Assembly: GCA_003155465.1 (NCBI GenBank)
Contig: PMCR01000106.1
Location: 1 to 25,306, forward strand
Reading direction: 5' to 3'
Source of the DNA: Myxococcales bacterium
GTDB taxonomy: Bacteria > Myxococcota > Polyangia > Fen-1088
DNA length: 25,306 bases
In this document: piece by piece, positions 8,598-16,940 of the stretch
Numbering within the stretch: position 1 is the stretch's first letter
Layout: every line of letters begins with the position of its first letter
Notes under the pieces: model-generated
Told to the model about the DNA's origin: nothing
The model's input: only the letters and a program-made list of their open reading frames with translations
Database searches by the model: none
Position numbers and translations under genes: made by a program

Positions 8598-10109
8598 ATG
8601 TCACAACCCGTCTTGCACGCCCAATCTCCCACTCGCCATCGCTGGGGAAAGCTTCGGCAAGCCTCCGGTCTTCTGCTAATCGGCGGGCTTCTGGTCGGCT
8701 GTTCCAGCTCGGAGCCGACCTCTACCCAGCCCGACGGCAGCCCCGCTGACGCTGCCTCCGCGACGGGCGGCCTGCTGGGCGCCGGTGGCGCCACGGCGAC
8801 CGGCGGGACTACCAGCGCCCCGGGCGGCTCAACCACCGCCGGCGCCGGCAGCGCGGGCAATGGCAACACCGTGACCGGCGGTGGCGGGACAGGGACACCA
8901 CGCAGCGGCGGAACCAGCGCGGCAGGCGGCATCCCTGGCAGCGGGGGAACCGTTGCACTTGATGCGGGGCTGGGCAGCGGCGGTGGTTCCGACACCGGCG
9001 GGACGTCGGGCAGCGGGGGTGGGGCAAGGACAGGCGGCACGACCACGACCGGCGGCTCCCCCACTATCGATGCAGGCACCGGCAGCCCAGACGCGGCCGG
9101 GGGCGGCGGGAAAGCCGGCACCAACGCAGGCGGCAGCGGGGACGCAAGCGTCGGTGGGGCCACGGGAACCGGCGGGACCAACCAGACTGGCGGCACGACC
9201 AACCCCACCGGGTGCACCGCTGTCCCGGTTACGCCCAATGCCACCCAGCAGGCGCGCAACGTCCTTTGTTATCTCTACAGTCAATACGGCAACCACATTC
9301 TCTCGGGCCAGGAGGAGAGCGGGGCTGAGGTCGAAATCGGCTACATCTTCTCGAATACCGGGAAATACCCAGCGATTCGCGCCTTCGAGGCGAACAGCGA
9401 CGGTGCTGCCACTCGCTGCCTCACATATTGGAACGCCGGGGGGCTCTGCATGTTCGGCTATCACATGGGGGCGCCCGGACAGCCCGACGGCTACCAGGGC
9501 TCGCAGACCAAGATTGCTGGCGAGATCGACAAGGTGCTTACCGTGGGCACGAACGAGAACACGGTTTTCAACCAACGAATCGACGCCATTGCAAAGAGGA
9601 TGCTGACGGTCCAGGCCGGCAATGGGGTGGTCATCTTCCGGCCATTCCACGAGGCTGGCGGCACCTGGTTCTGGTGGAGTATGGAGGGAGGCGCACAGTA
9701 CGTCCGTCTGTGGAAGTACGCTTTCGATCGCGTGATCAACACGAATGGTGTAAAAAATGCGCTCTGGCTGCTGCCCTACAATGGCTCTCCTGCCGCCTCG
9801 TTCTACCCGGGTAAGGAATACGTCGATATCGGCGGCGCCGACAACTACAACAAGGCCAACGACTATAGTCCGATGACGTCGATATACACCGCCGCACGCA
9901 ACATATTCGGCACGACAATGCCCATCGCCTTGCACGAGTGCGGCCCTGTCCCGGACGCTGATCAGTTGCAGTCGAGCAAGACCAATTGGGTATTCTTCAG
10001 CATCTGGACTCAGCCCTATCCCGAACAGTACAGCACCGTGGATGAATTGAAGAAGGTGTACAGCAGCAGCTACGTCGTCTCCCGTGACGGAACGCCCAAC
10101 CTCAAGTAG
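8598..10109 (+). CDS. GH26-family endo-beta-1,4-mannanase, surface lipoprotein
   Basis: It cleaves internal beta-1,4-mannosidic bonds in mannans. The 503-residue product has a lipobox LVGC (Cys35) followed by a TGG/SGG tether (~40-205). The GH26 barrel starts around QARNVLCYLYSQYG with the HILSGQEES block typical of the family. FRPFHEAGGTWFWW places the acid/base at Glu352 and IALHECGP places the nucleophile at Glu447; both catalytic glutamates are present. The GGADNYN segment before the nucleophile also fits. The first Met is followed by 23 polar/basic residues before the hydrophobic core, which is long but acceptable, and there is no clear Shine-Dalgarno. The gene ends 10 bp from the stop of the convergent gene at 10120. 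Together with the esterase and fucosidase it points to acetylated or decorated mannan-type hemicellulose as a target. Confidence 0.94.
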   Translation: MSQPVLHAQSPTRHRWGKLRQASGLLLIGGLLVGCSSSEPTSTQPDGSPADAASATGGLLGAGGATATGGTTSAPGGSTTAGAGSAGNGNTVTGGGGTGTPRSGGTSAAGGIPGSGGTVALDAGLGSGGGSDTGGTSGSGGGARTGGTTTTGGSPTIDAGTGSPDAAGGGGKAGTNAGGSGDASVGGATGTGGTNQTGGTTNPTGCTAVPVTPNATQQARNVLCYLYSQYGNHILSGQEESGAEVEIGYIFSNTGKYPAIRAFEANSDGAATRCLTYWNAGGLCMFGYHMGAPGQPDGYQGSQTKIAGEIDKVLTVGTNENTVFNQRIDAIAKRMLTVQAGNGVVIFRPFHEAGGTWFWWSMEGGAQYVRLWKYAFDRVINTNGVKNALWLLPYNGSPAASFYPGKEYVDIGGADNYNKANDYSPMTSIYTAARNIFGTTMPIALHECGPVPDADQLQSSKTNWVFFSIWTQPYPEQYSTVDELKKVYSSSYVVSRDGTPNLK

Positions 10110-10119
10110 GCTGGAAAGA

Positions 10120-10923
10120 TCACTCGGTAAGCAAGCCGTCTAGGCCGATGCGCGTCTTGCTGATGGCGCAATCATCAACGTAGAGAATGGCCGGTTCCGG
10201 GGTCAAGTCGCTGGCGACGCTCACCACGTCCCATGCGACCCATCCGGATGGCCCGGTGGGCCCTGGCAGTTCCAGGATCTTCTGACCATCAAGCCAAAGC
10301 GTCAGTTGACCTGTGCTGTCGTTGGCTGCGCGATAGAGAGCCTCGAGCTGAAACCAGGCATTGACAGCAACTCGTGGACTAGAAACCTTGCCGGCCACCT
10401 TCAATGGTTGGTCCCCATTTCGATGGTCGTATAGCCGCAGAGACATGACGCCACTCGACGGGCTCGTCAGGTTCACGTCGAACAACTCGCCTACCGTGGT
10501 CGCATCGTCGGGAACAGCGCGAAAGCGAAACTTCATGATCACCCAGTAGCGACCAACAGAAACACTCTGTGGCAGATAGTACCAGGCGCTGTAATACGCC
10601 TCGTTGGGCAGGCTGCCGTTGCGCACGAGGCTGGCACCGATCCCCGTCGTGTTGTTCGCGGTGCCGGTGACGGTCAGCTTCGCCGCGAAGTTGCTGCCCG
10701 GGTGCGGCTGCTCACTCGACACTTCAATCGTATTCGGCGCCACTGCGCCAGCATTGCCGTCGGGAACGCCCCTCCATTCGGGGAAGCTGTTTCCCCCGAC
10801 CTCGAAACGCGAGGTCCACAAGATGTCGGAGCCGACATTCAGATCTTCGCCGCAGCCCGAGGCCAGCGCCATGCACCACACGGCCAACACGAACCTATTC
10901 CTCATTGCGTTTGGTCCCATCAT
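10120..10923 (-). CDS. Lipoprotein with concanavalin-like (polysaccharide-lyase-type) jelly roll
   Basis: This is a 267-residue lipoprotein (lipobox ASGC, Cys24) with no long tether. The rest is one beta-rich domain: SRFEVGGNSFPEW, HPGSNFAAKLTV, AYYSAWYYLP, NAWFQLEALYRA, GQLTLWLDGQKI and a closing AILYVDDCAISK. This strand order resembles LamG/heparin-lyase-I-type concanavalin folds and the C-terminal domain of the 1001-residue lipoprotein at 1725. It may be a lectin-like glycan binder or a lyase; I see no catalytic signature that decides. The start at 10923 is preferred because its ATG overlaps the TGA of the upstream gene (ATGA at 10923-10920), typical of translational coupling. ATG 10905 would still give a working signal peptide. 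It forms a two-gene operon with the outer-membrane-type protein. Confidence 0.85.
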   Translation of the reverse strand: MMGPNAMRNRFVLAVWCMALASGCGEDLNVGSDILWTSRFEVGGNSFPEWRGVPDGNAGAVAPNTIEVSSEQPHPGSNFAAKLTVTGTANNTTGIGASLVRNGSLPNEAYYSAWYYLPQSVSVGRYWVIMKFRFRAVPDDATTVGELFDVNLTSPSSGVMSLRLYDHRNGDQPLKVAGKVSSPRVAVNAWFQLEALYRAANDSTGQLTLWLDGQKILELPGPTGPSGWVAWDVVSVASDLTPEPAILYVDDCAISKTRIGLDGLLTE

Positions 10924-12044
10924 ATGCCCCACGAGGCGCCCGCGCAGGCGCCAATCCAAACACGAGGGGTCTGCCCAGCCCGGCCCTGCGGCAGCGCAGA
11001 TACCGAGGGCGGATCGGGAAAGAGGTCGGCTTGCAGCGAGACAAACGGCGTCAGTCGGGCTCGCCGTGCGAGGCGAGCTCCCAGGCCGACACGGCCACCC
11101 AGTGCCATTCCGATGGGCGACCTCGAGGCGTACAGATCTAGCGCTCGCTCCGACAACAGCGCAAACGCGAGGCCGACTTCGCCATAGAAATCGAGCCGCG
11201 CGCCTGACAGTGTCGCGCGGATCCCGAGATCCAGCGGTAGCCTCCACTGCTGCAAACGCAGGCCGCCGATCCTCGTCTGCGCGGGCAAGAGCCCAGCCGC
11301 TCCCAGAACAGCAGCAACACTGCCGCGGCCCAATGCAAGCCGGAGAACGCCTCCCCAGTGCACCGTGCGATCCTCTCCGCCCAAGCCGGTGACCAAGGTG
11401 GGGCCGAGTTCGAGGCGGACGAGCGGCCGGGACGGGGTCGCAGGAAAGACCTTCGTTTCAGCCCGGGCCGGCGGTGGCGATGGCGGCGTTGGTGTGGGTG
11501 TAGGTTTGGGAGAGCAAGGAGGGCTCTCGCAAAGAGCGGTGTTTAACAACGCCGCCGGATCGATGATCAACGCGGCAAAAAGCGCCGCCACCTTTGCTCG
11601 GTAGGCGCAGTCCCGGGCCTCCTCGCGATAGTCGCGAACCTTGTCGAGCACGGAGATGCGAAACGCAGTGCCAATGTCCTCGACCTGGATGGACGTGATT
11701 GCTGCTCCAGTCCCGCGCAGGCGCGAAACCAAATGTTCGCTCGGCACAAGGGTCACAAGTTCTTGCCAGACGGCGTTCGGCAAGGGACAGAGGCTTGCGC
11801 CAACGACTGGATCAGGCAGCCCCGGCAACCCAGACCAGCCACTCTCGCTCGCCGTCGTTCCTGTGCTTCCGCTTGCCGGCGTTCCTGAAATCCCATTCCC
11901 CTGCGCGTCATCGGCGGCATACGCGGGAAACCGCATCGCGAGCAGTGCAACTGCGATGACGCATGGCCACTGGTGCCTACGTAGACGCACATGGGGACGA
12001 TAGCCGAACACAGCTCCATGGATCGAGTCATTCTGTTCGACCAT
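10920..12044 (-). CDS. Exported protein with Pro-rich linker and probable outer-membrane beta-barrel C-terminus
   Basis: This is a 374-residue hypothetical protein. A Sec-type signal (hydrophobic ~28-42, ending FPAYA) is preceded by a basic stretch. Residues ~60-185 form a helical N-domain with LCPLPNAVWQELVTLVPSEHL and VRDYREEARDCAYRAKVAALFAALI. A PTPTPTPPSPPP linker follows near 200, then a C-terminal region of alternating hydrophobic strands (LVRLELGPTLVTGL, GGVLRLALGRGSVAAVLGAAG, LDFYGEVGLAFALL), as in small outer-membrane barrels. ATG 12044 is chosen; a GTG at 12080 would add 12 residues. It lies 91 bp from the divergent sigma-factor start and is coupled to the downstream lectin-like lipoprotein. 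I infer it is the envelope component of the sigma module, for example a sensor or porin. The function is unproven. Confidence 0.8.
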   Translation of the reverse strand: MVEQNDSIHGAVFGYRPHVRLRRHQWPCVIAVALLAMRFPAYAADDAQGNGISGTPASGSTGTTASESGWSGLPGLPDPVVGASLCPLPNAVWQELVTLVPSEHLVSRLRGTGAAITSIQVEDIGTAFRISVLDKVRDYREEARDCAYRAKVAALFAALIIDPAALLNTALCESPPCSPKPTPTPTPPSPPPARAETKVFPATPSRPLVRLELGPTLVTGLGGEDRTVHWGGVLRLALGRGSVAAVLGAAGLLPAQTRIGGLRLQQWRLPLDLGIRATLSGARLDFYGEVGLAFALLSERALDLYASRSPIGMALGGRVGLGARLARRARLTPFVSLQADLFPDPPSVSALPQGRAGQTPRVWIGACAGASWGI

Positions 12045-12135
12045 CGCGGCGGCGTATGAATTTATCCGTGAAGTAATCACCCCTGAAGCGCCCTACATCA
12101 GCCAAGTGCAGTCTGTAGTATCCTCACAAGTTCAG
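12045..12135. promoter_or_regulatory. Divergent promoter region of the ECF sigma module
   Basis: This 91-bp gap separates the outer-membrane-type gene (-) and the sigma factor (+), so both promoters must lie here, making shared control likely. A TAAATT hexamer (complement near 12057-12062) could be a -10 for the minus gene, and TAGTAT near 12115-12120 a -10 for the sigma gene. Neither has a convincing -35, so these hexamers are weak suggestions. Confidence 0.3.
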
Positions 12136-12741
12136 ATGGGCCAAGCATGTCTCTATGACACTAGCCACCAACGACGCTCGTCCGGCGGTGGTGGCTTTGA
12201 GCGCATCTATCACGAATGGTTCGAGGAAGTCTGCTCCTGGATCCGGGCGCTCGGCGGCCCGGATGCTGATCGCGACGACATAGCCCAGGAGGTTTTCCTG
12301 GTAGTCCGGCGCCGTCTGGACTCTTTTGACGGCGCCAACTTGGCTGGCTGGCTCTATCGCATCACGCAGCGCCAGGTCCGGGACTTCCGCCGTCGCACCT
12401 GGATCAAGCACATCTTCACCAGGCGCCGCATGGAGGAGCCGGACACCCTGCCGCACGCAAGCCAGAGTCCGGCAGCCGCGCTCGAGCGAAAAGAGAGCCA
12501 ACGTATCTTGTATTCGATTATCGGCAAGATCCGTGAGGCGCGGCGCAGTGCCTTCATCCTTTTCGAAATCGAGGGCCTGTCCGGGGAGGAGATCGCGCAG
12601 ATTCAGGGAGTTCCACTCAACACGGTTTGGACTCGGCTTCATCACGCCCGCAAGGACTTCTTTGCCCTCGCTACCAAACAGCATAGATCTCTCGCCCGGC
12701 GTGAGCAGCGAGGCGAATCGAGCACGATAGGGAGAGCTTAA
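12136..12741 (+). CDS. ECF-type RNA polymerase sigma factor
   Basis: This 201-residue sigma-70 family protein contains only the two conserved ECF domains. Region 2 spans ~21-87 (FERIYHEWFEEVCSWIRALG, DRDDIAQEVFLVV, GWLYRITQRQVRDFRRR). Region 4 spans ~130-185 (RRSAFILFEIEGLSGEEIAQIQ, then the helix-turn-helix GVPLNTVWTRLHHARKDFF). It directs RNA polymerase to a specific envelope-responsive promoter set. ATG 12136 is chosen over a GTG at 12106, which would add ten residues with no homology-like content; no strong Shine-Dalgarno is visible for either. The partner gene starts 2 nt after the stop, so the two are certainly co-transcribed. The flanking CAZyme genes are plausible regulon members, but no shared promoter motif was found by eye. 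Confidence 0.95.
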   Translation: MGQACLYDTSHQRRSSGGGGFERIYHEWFEEVCSWIRALGGPDADRDDIAQEVFLVVRRRLDSFDGANLAGWLYRITQRQVRDFRRRTWIKHIFTRRRMEEPDTLPHASQSPAAALERKESQRILYSIIGKIREARRSAFILFEIEGLSGEEIAQIQGVPLNTVWTRLHHARKDFFALATKQHRSLARREQRGESSTIGRA

Positions 12742-12743
12742 TC

Positions 12744-13523
12744 ATGACGTCGCGACAAGAACCCCCGCCCACGGGCCAGGCCACCCTGCAACAGGATCCC
12801 GTGCGGCTGTGCGCGGATCAAGACATGGTCAGGAACCCTTCGGTCGAATGGGGCCTGTCTTTGCTTCGCGAGGCCACTCCCTACCAGTCGCCCGCAGGAC
12901 GCAAAGAGCGCGTGTGGCTTTCTTTGCCACCGACTCGTTCGTATCGGCCGGCCAAGCTACGCTTCGCTTTGGCGGCGACTGCCTTGCTCGTGTCCGGGGT
13001 TTTCGCGAGTGCTGCGCTGGCGCAATGGCCGTCCTGGCTGGCGACCGTCATTGATCGCATTGTTCCCGACGCGCCACCTCCCGCGCCAGCGACTTCTCTC
13101 AAGCGGCTGCCCCAGGCGCCCAGCGAGAGGCCGCCGGCGCCGGTCCTGCTGCCTCTGCCCGCTGTGGCGCCAGCTGCAGCGCCACAGATCCCGAGCAGCG
13201 AAGAGACACCATCTTCTGCAAGACCCAAACGCGCGACTAGACCGGCATCGTCTGAAGACATGGGGCCGCTCCTCGATGCGATGCGAGCCCTGCGGGTGGA
13301 GCGGAATCCCCTGCACGCGCGTGCGCTGCTGACCGCGTATCTGGAGCGCCATCCCAAGGGCGAGCTGTCCGAAGAGGCTCTGGTTATGTTGATCGAGGCG
13401 GCCGCTGGCAACCACGACAGCGATGCCCCGGCGCTTGCCGCCAGCTATCTCAGGCTCTATCCACGCGGACCGTTTCGCGGCATGGTCGAACGGATGTTGG
13501 CGGCTGCCAGCAAAGGGCCGTAG
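12744..13523 (+). CDS. Single-pass membrane partner of the sigma factor (anti-sigma-like, TPR-like periplasmic domain)
   Basis: This is a 259-residue bitopic protein. Residues 1-72 are cytoplasmic and include a short conserved-looking segment, WGLSLLREATPYQSPAGRKERV. Residues ~73-93 are one hydrophobic helix (LRFALAATALLVSGVFASAAL). Residues ~105-175 are a Pro/Ala-rich spacer, and ~180-259 a helical repeat region (ARALLTAYLERHPKGELSEE, then APALAASYLRLYPRGPF) resembling TPR/BamD-like units. It starts 2 nt after the sigma stop with GGGAGAG about 6 nt upstream. The topology and position are those of an anti-sigma or sigma-modulating sensor. It lacks the zinc-binding HxxxCxxC motif of ZAS anti-sigma factors, so the inhibitory role is inferred from context only. 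Confidence 0.85.
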   Translation: MTSRQEPPPTGQATLQQDPVRLCADQDMVRNPSVEWGLSLLREATPYQSPAGRKERVWLSLPPTRSYRPAKLRFALAATALLVSGVFASAALAQWPSWLATVIDRIVPDAPPPAPATSLKRLPQAPSERPPAPVLLPLPAVAPAAAPQIPSSEETPSSARPKRATRPASSEDMGPLLDAMRALRVERNPLHARALLTAYLERHPKGELSEEALVMLIEAAAGNHDSDAPALAASYLRLYPRGPFRGMVERMLAAASKGP

Positions 13524-13553
13524 CAGCAGACGCGACGACAGGTGTCCGGCCGC

Positions 13554-13594
13554 GGCCACGACCACGTTCTGTCGGTTCGACAGGGCTGGTGGCC
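13554..13594 (+). terminator. Two-tier hairpin downstream of the sigma-partner gene
   Basis: An outer stem GGCCAC (13554-13559)/GTGGCC (13589-13594) encloses an inner perfect stem CTGTCG (13569-13574)/CGACAG (13578-13583) with a 3-nt loop. It begins 31 nt after the stop at 13523 and precedes the expansin gene. No T-tract follows, so termination activity is only suggested by its position. Confidence 0.45.
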
Positions 13595-13675
13595 GAGAGC
13601 AGCAGCGCGGCTTCGTGACACTGCGGTGAGACGGATCGCAATGCGCCGTCTGGTTGCGTGTGCGAGAATGCGACC

Positions 13676-15430
13676 ATGCATCTGACGACGGAACACGACC
13701 CAACGCCACGTGAAGGAGGGCGGCGTCCTCGACTCGCTGGATGGCATGAAACGCCAGCTCGGATCACGGGGCTTTTTCCTTGCCTCTTCGTCCTCGCGGC
13801 AAGCTGCGCGCGTGTCGAGCCGAGCGAGGGCGCCGGTCAGGATGCTGCGGCCCGTACCTCGGGCGACGCCTGTCACGGTTCGGGTGGTTGCGCCGGCAGG
13901 AGTGCGACTCGGGACGCCAGCGAGGACGTTCCGGTTGCTGGGGCAGGCGGAGGTGGGTCAGCGGGAACTGCAGGCTCGACGGACACGGGCGGCTCGACAG
14001 GGACCACAGGCTCGACGGAGACGGCCGGCTCGACTGGAACTGCGGGCTCGACGGGCGAAGGGGGCAGCGGTCCGGCCGGCACCACCGGGACGACCTGCGG
14101 CGATGGAAGTGGCTGCGGCGGAAGCAACTCAAGCGCGGACGCGGGCAGCGGCGCGCCCGTGGATGCAGCTCTTGTCTGTCAGGGTCCCGCCGTTTCCGAA
14201 GACCCTTCTTTGCGCCGCCCCGCACCCCGCCCCGACGCCGGTGCGGACTCATGTGGTGCCTGGGCTATGACCAACGGTGTGTGCTGTGCCCAGTACTGTA
14301 GCAACGACAACAAGTCTGAAAGTTGCGACAAGTGCGGAGGACCAGGCTCGGCTCAATGCACTGTGGTCAGCAGCAACGCGTGCACATCAGGCCAATGGCC
14401 GGAAGTCCACTGTGTCAGTGACGATGAGCCTTGGCACTATTCGCGCTCTACCCATTTCGGGTTGACCTACGGCGGGGCCTGCGCGTTCGGTCTCTATGGG
14501 CTCTGCACGACCGCCTACACATTCACCGACGGTACGCTGCAGGGGCTGTGCACAACGTTCTGCAAGACGTACCCGGATCTGTGCAGCGACCCTGCCGCCA
14601 TCACCCTGCGTGGAAACTTCGCGGCCCCGCCAGGCAACTACTACACGCAATTCTGGCCTGATCTTCCGGGCGACAACGACAACTATCTAAGCTGCGGCGA
14701 GTGCTTTCAGCTGGTGAAGACCAAGAAGGACGGCACCGACTATCAACCCGGAGAGACCGGCTACACGCCCCCCATCGCGCTCCAGATCGTGGATTCCTGC
14801 CCCTGCTCAGCCAATTCCAAGTGGTGCTGTGGCTCGGGACGCGACCATTGCGGCGAGGTGTCGGATTTCAAGTACGGCTGCCCGCTCCCGCCTTCGACGC
14901 AATCATCGCTGGTACCGGCCGACCACGACCCCCTGCCCAACGAGAGCCTGCACCTGGATCTCTCGGACATCGCCATGTCACGCCTGCAGACAGGTGACGC
15001 CAACGGCCTGATGGTGGACGGGATAATCCCAACCCGGTACCGTCGCGCACCTTGCCAGGTGAAGGGGAACATCCACATTCTTGTAAAGAACGGGGGCGAA
15101 TACTACTTCTCTTTCAGCGTGGTCAATGTGGCGGGCCTCGGCTCGCTGGTGAAGGTCGAAGCCAGACTTCCCTCCGGCGAGTGGGTGGCGCTGGTACGGG
15201 ATCCCAACTACACCCAGGCCAGGCCGCAGGAACGCTTCGGCACATGGGTGCTTCCGCAAGGAAAAGGTCCCTTCACACTGCCCTTGGCCCTGCGATTCAC
15301 AGATGGATCATGGCGCTCAATCGTATCGGAGCAAGCGGTGAAGAGTTGGACCCCACCAGCCACCACCGATACCAAGCTGGCGCAGTTCTACCGCGATTTC
15401 TACTACATCGACACCGGCGTGCAATTCTGA
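13676..15430 (+). CDS. Expansin (DPBB plus CBM63-like domain), surface lipoprotein with Cys-rich insert
   Basis: Expansins loosen cellulose-hemicellulose contacts without hydrolysis. The 584-residue product has a lipobox LAASC (Cys44) and a tether built from STGTAGST/TGGST units (~70-150). A Cys-rich segment follows (~200-255, with GVCCAQYC and SCDKCGG). The double-psi beta-barrel D1 runs from ~258 (HFGLTYGGACAFGLYG, CGECFQL, IVDSCPCS, LHLDLSDIAM). Asp428 in HLD corresponds to the conserved Asp of the expansin HFD motif. YRRAPCQVKGNIHILV leads into D2 (~463-584), whose VVNVAGLGSLVKVE and FTDGSWRSIVSEQAV match the CBM63-like expansin domain. ATG 13676 is preferred over GTG 13658; neither has a good Shine-Dalgarno. 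The GH45-like alternative is less likely because of the clear D2. It sits downstream of the sigma module. Confidence 0.92.
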   Translation: MHLTTEHDPTPREGGRRPRLAGWHETPARITGLFPCLFVLAASCARVEPSEGAGQDAAARTSGDACHGSGGCAGRSATRDASEDVPVAGAGGGGSAGTAGSTDTGGSTGTTGSTETAGSTGTAGSTGEGGSGPAGTTGTTCGDGSGCGGSNSSADAGSGAPVDAALVCQGPAVSEDPSLRRPAPRPDAGADSCGAWAMTNGVCCAQYCSNDNKSESCDKCGGPGSAQCTVVSSNACTSGQWPEVHCVSDDEPWHYSRSTHFGLTYGGACAFGLYGLCTTAYTFTDGTLQGLCTTFCKTYPDLCSDPAAITLRGNFAAPPGNYYTQFWPDLPGDNDNYLSCGECFQLVKTKKDGTDYQPGETGYTPPIALQIVDSCPCSANSKWCCGSGRDHCGEVSDFKYGCPLPPSTQSSLVPADHDPLPNESLHLDLSDIAMSRLQTGDANGLMVDGIIPTRYRRAPCQVKGNIHILVKNGGEYYFSFSVVNVAGLGSLVKVEARLPSGEWVALVRDPNYTQARPQERFGTWVLPQGKGPFTLPLALRFTDGSWRSIVSEQAVKSWTPPATTDTKLAQFYRDFYYIDTGVQF

Positions 15431-15495
15431 GATCAGCCAGGCGTCGGGGCTGCGGGCAAGGTGAGCAAGTTCATCCTAATAGCCACCGCCCGTTG

Positions 15496-15526
15496 AGAAC
15501 ACAGAGGGGAAGGCAGAACGCACAGA
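15496..15526 (+). repeat. GA-rich intergenic repeat copy ('ACACAGAGGGG' family)
   Basis: Between the convergent expansin and MFS genes lies gaacacagaggggaaggcag followed by aacgcacagag. A related copy is found in inverse orientation at 25038-25075, sharing acacagagggga and gagaacac-type words. Similar 12-nt-periodic GA-rich repeats are common between genes in soil proteobacteria and deltaproteobacteria. The remainder of the 106-bp gap holds nothing I can identify. Confidence 0.55.
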
Positions 15527-15536
15527 GCGGGCCTGG

Positions 15537-16871
15537 CTATTCCGGCTGCGGGGCAGCGGCGTCGGACTCGGACGCCGCCCCGAAGGGGGCAAAGAAGGAG
15601 ATGATGATGGGCGGCAGTGAGGCGAGCAGCACGAAGCCAAAGAAGGCCTGATAGCCGAGCCATGTCTGGATACGTCCACTCACCATCCCGGTCAGCATCA
15701 TGTTAAGCGCCATGATGCCAGTGGCAAAGGCGTAGTGGGCCGTGCGATAGCGCCCCGGCGACAGCTCCTGCATCATATACAACATCATTCCAACCGTGCC
15801 CAGGCCGTAGCCCAGCTTCTCAATCAGCACCACGCAGGTGATCCAGACGAAATCGTGAGGTAGAGCCTGGCTCAAGTAGAAGAACGTCACATGCGGGACA
15901 TTGAGGGCAAAGGCCAAGACCACAAACACCCGCCGCAGGCTGTAGCGCGCGGCCAACAGCCCCCCTAGCAAGGTCCCCCCGACAAACGCCACGGTCCCGA
16001 AGGTGCCGTTTATGTGGCCCAGGGCCATATTGTCGAGCCCGAGTCCCCCGACGGCCCGCCTGTCCATGAGAAACAGGGGCCCGATCTTCTCGATAAAGCC
16101 TTCGCCAAATCGGTAGAAGAAGACCGCCGTGATCATCATCCACACACGCGGCTTCTTGAAAAAGCTGACCCAGGCATCCGCGGTGGTGGCCAAGGCGGCG
16201 CGCACGCTGGACGGCGCATCCGCAGCCTTTGCGCCAGAGGGAAGGAAATAGAAGTGCCAAACCGCGGCCGCGGCCAGGATGGCAGCAACCAGCATCATCA
16301 CCATCATCCACGCGGTGAACCACGCCGGGTGCGGCCCAGAAGCCGGCGCGGGCTTGCCCGCCGCGGCCCAGTCGTAGATGACCTTGGTCAGGCTGACCAG
16401 CGCGCCCGAGACCAGAACCCGGCCCAGATTCCAGAATGCCCCCTGCAGTCCGACGTAGAGCGCCTGTTCCTTGGAAGTGGTCGAGGTCAGGTACACGCCA
16501 TCGCCGGCGATGTCCTGGGTCGCCGAGGCAAAGCCCGAGATCCAGAACAAGGCGATGGTGAGCGGCAGGTAGGCCGGCAGTTTGAGGGCGAAGGCCGCGC
16601 AAGAGAACGTGACCACCATGGTGAGTTCCATGGCGATCACGAAGAAACGCTTGGTGCGAAACAGTTCCAGCAGCGGCGCCCACAGCGGCTTGACCACCCA
16701 GGGCAGATACATAGCACCCGTGTAGGCGGCTATCTGGGCATTGGACAGCCCCAGGTTCTTGTACATGATGGCCGCCACGACCGACACGGCGATCATGGGC
16801 GTGCCCATGGCAAAGTAGAGACTGGGCACCCAGAGTATCGGATGCGCGCGCTTGGTTTCGGGGCGGGTCAT
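15537..16871 (-). CDS. MFS permease, AmpG/PAT-like
   Basis: This 444-residue integral inner-membrane protein has about 12 hydrophobic segments. The N-terminus (WVPSLYFAMGTPMIAVSVVA, LPWVVKPLWAPLLELFRTKR) matches the pattern of the AmpG/PAT branch of the major facilitator superfamily, whose characterised member imports anhydro-muropeptides. SGFASATQDIAGDGVYL also fits that branch (the 'D-x-A-x-D' segment in TM5). A His/Trp-containing cytoplasmic loop lies near the middle. ATG 16871 is chosen; an upstream TTG at 16913 would add 14 polar residues. It starts 69 bp after the GH12-like gene on the same strand, so co-transcription is likely. In this context an oligosaccharide substrate is plausible, but a peptidoglycan fragment or other solute cannot be excluded. 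Confidence 0.9.
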   Translation of the reverse strand: MTRPETKRAHPILWVPSLYFAMGTPMIAVSVVAAIMYKNLGLSNAQIAAYTGAMYLPWVVKPLWAPLLELFRTKRFFVIAMELTMVVTFSCAAFALKLPAYLPLTIALFWISGFASATQDIAGDGVYLTSTTSKEQALYVGLQGAFWNLGRVLVSGALVSLTKVIYDWAAAGKPAPASGPHPAWFTAWMMVMMLVAAILAAAAVWHFYFLPSGAKAADAPSSVRAALATTADAWVSFFKKPRVWMMITAVFFYRFGEGFIEKIGPLFLMDRRAVGGLGLDNMALGHINGTFGTVAFVGGTLLGGLLAARYSLRRVFVVLAFALNVPHVTFFYLSQALPHDFVWITCVVLIEKLGYGLGTVGMMLYMMQELSPGRYRTAHYAFATGIMALNMMLTGMVSGRIQTWLGYQAFFGFVLLASLPPIIISFFAPFGAASESDAAAPQPE

Positions 16872-16940
16872 GGCGGGTTGGCGTGATTTGTTCACGACAG
16901 AGTCGGAAGACAACGCTTTCGCCTACACGAGGCCGGCATC

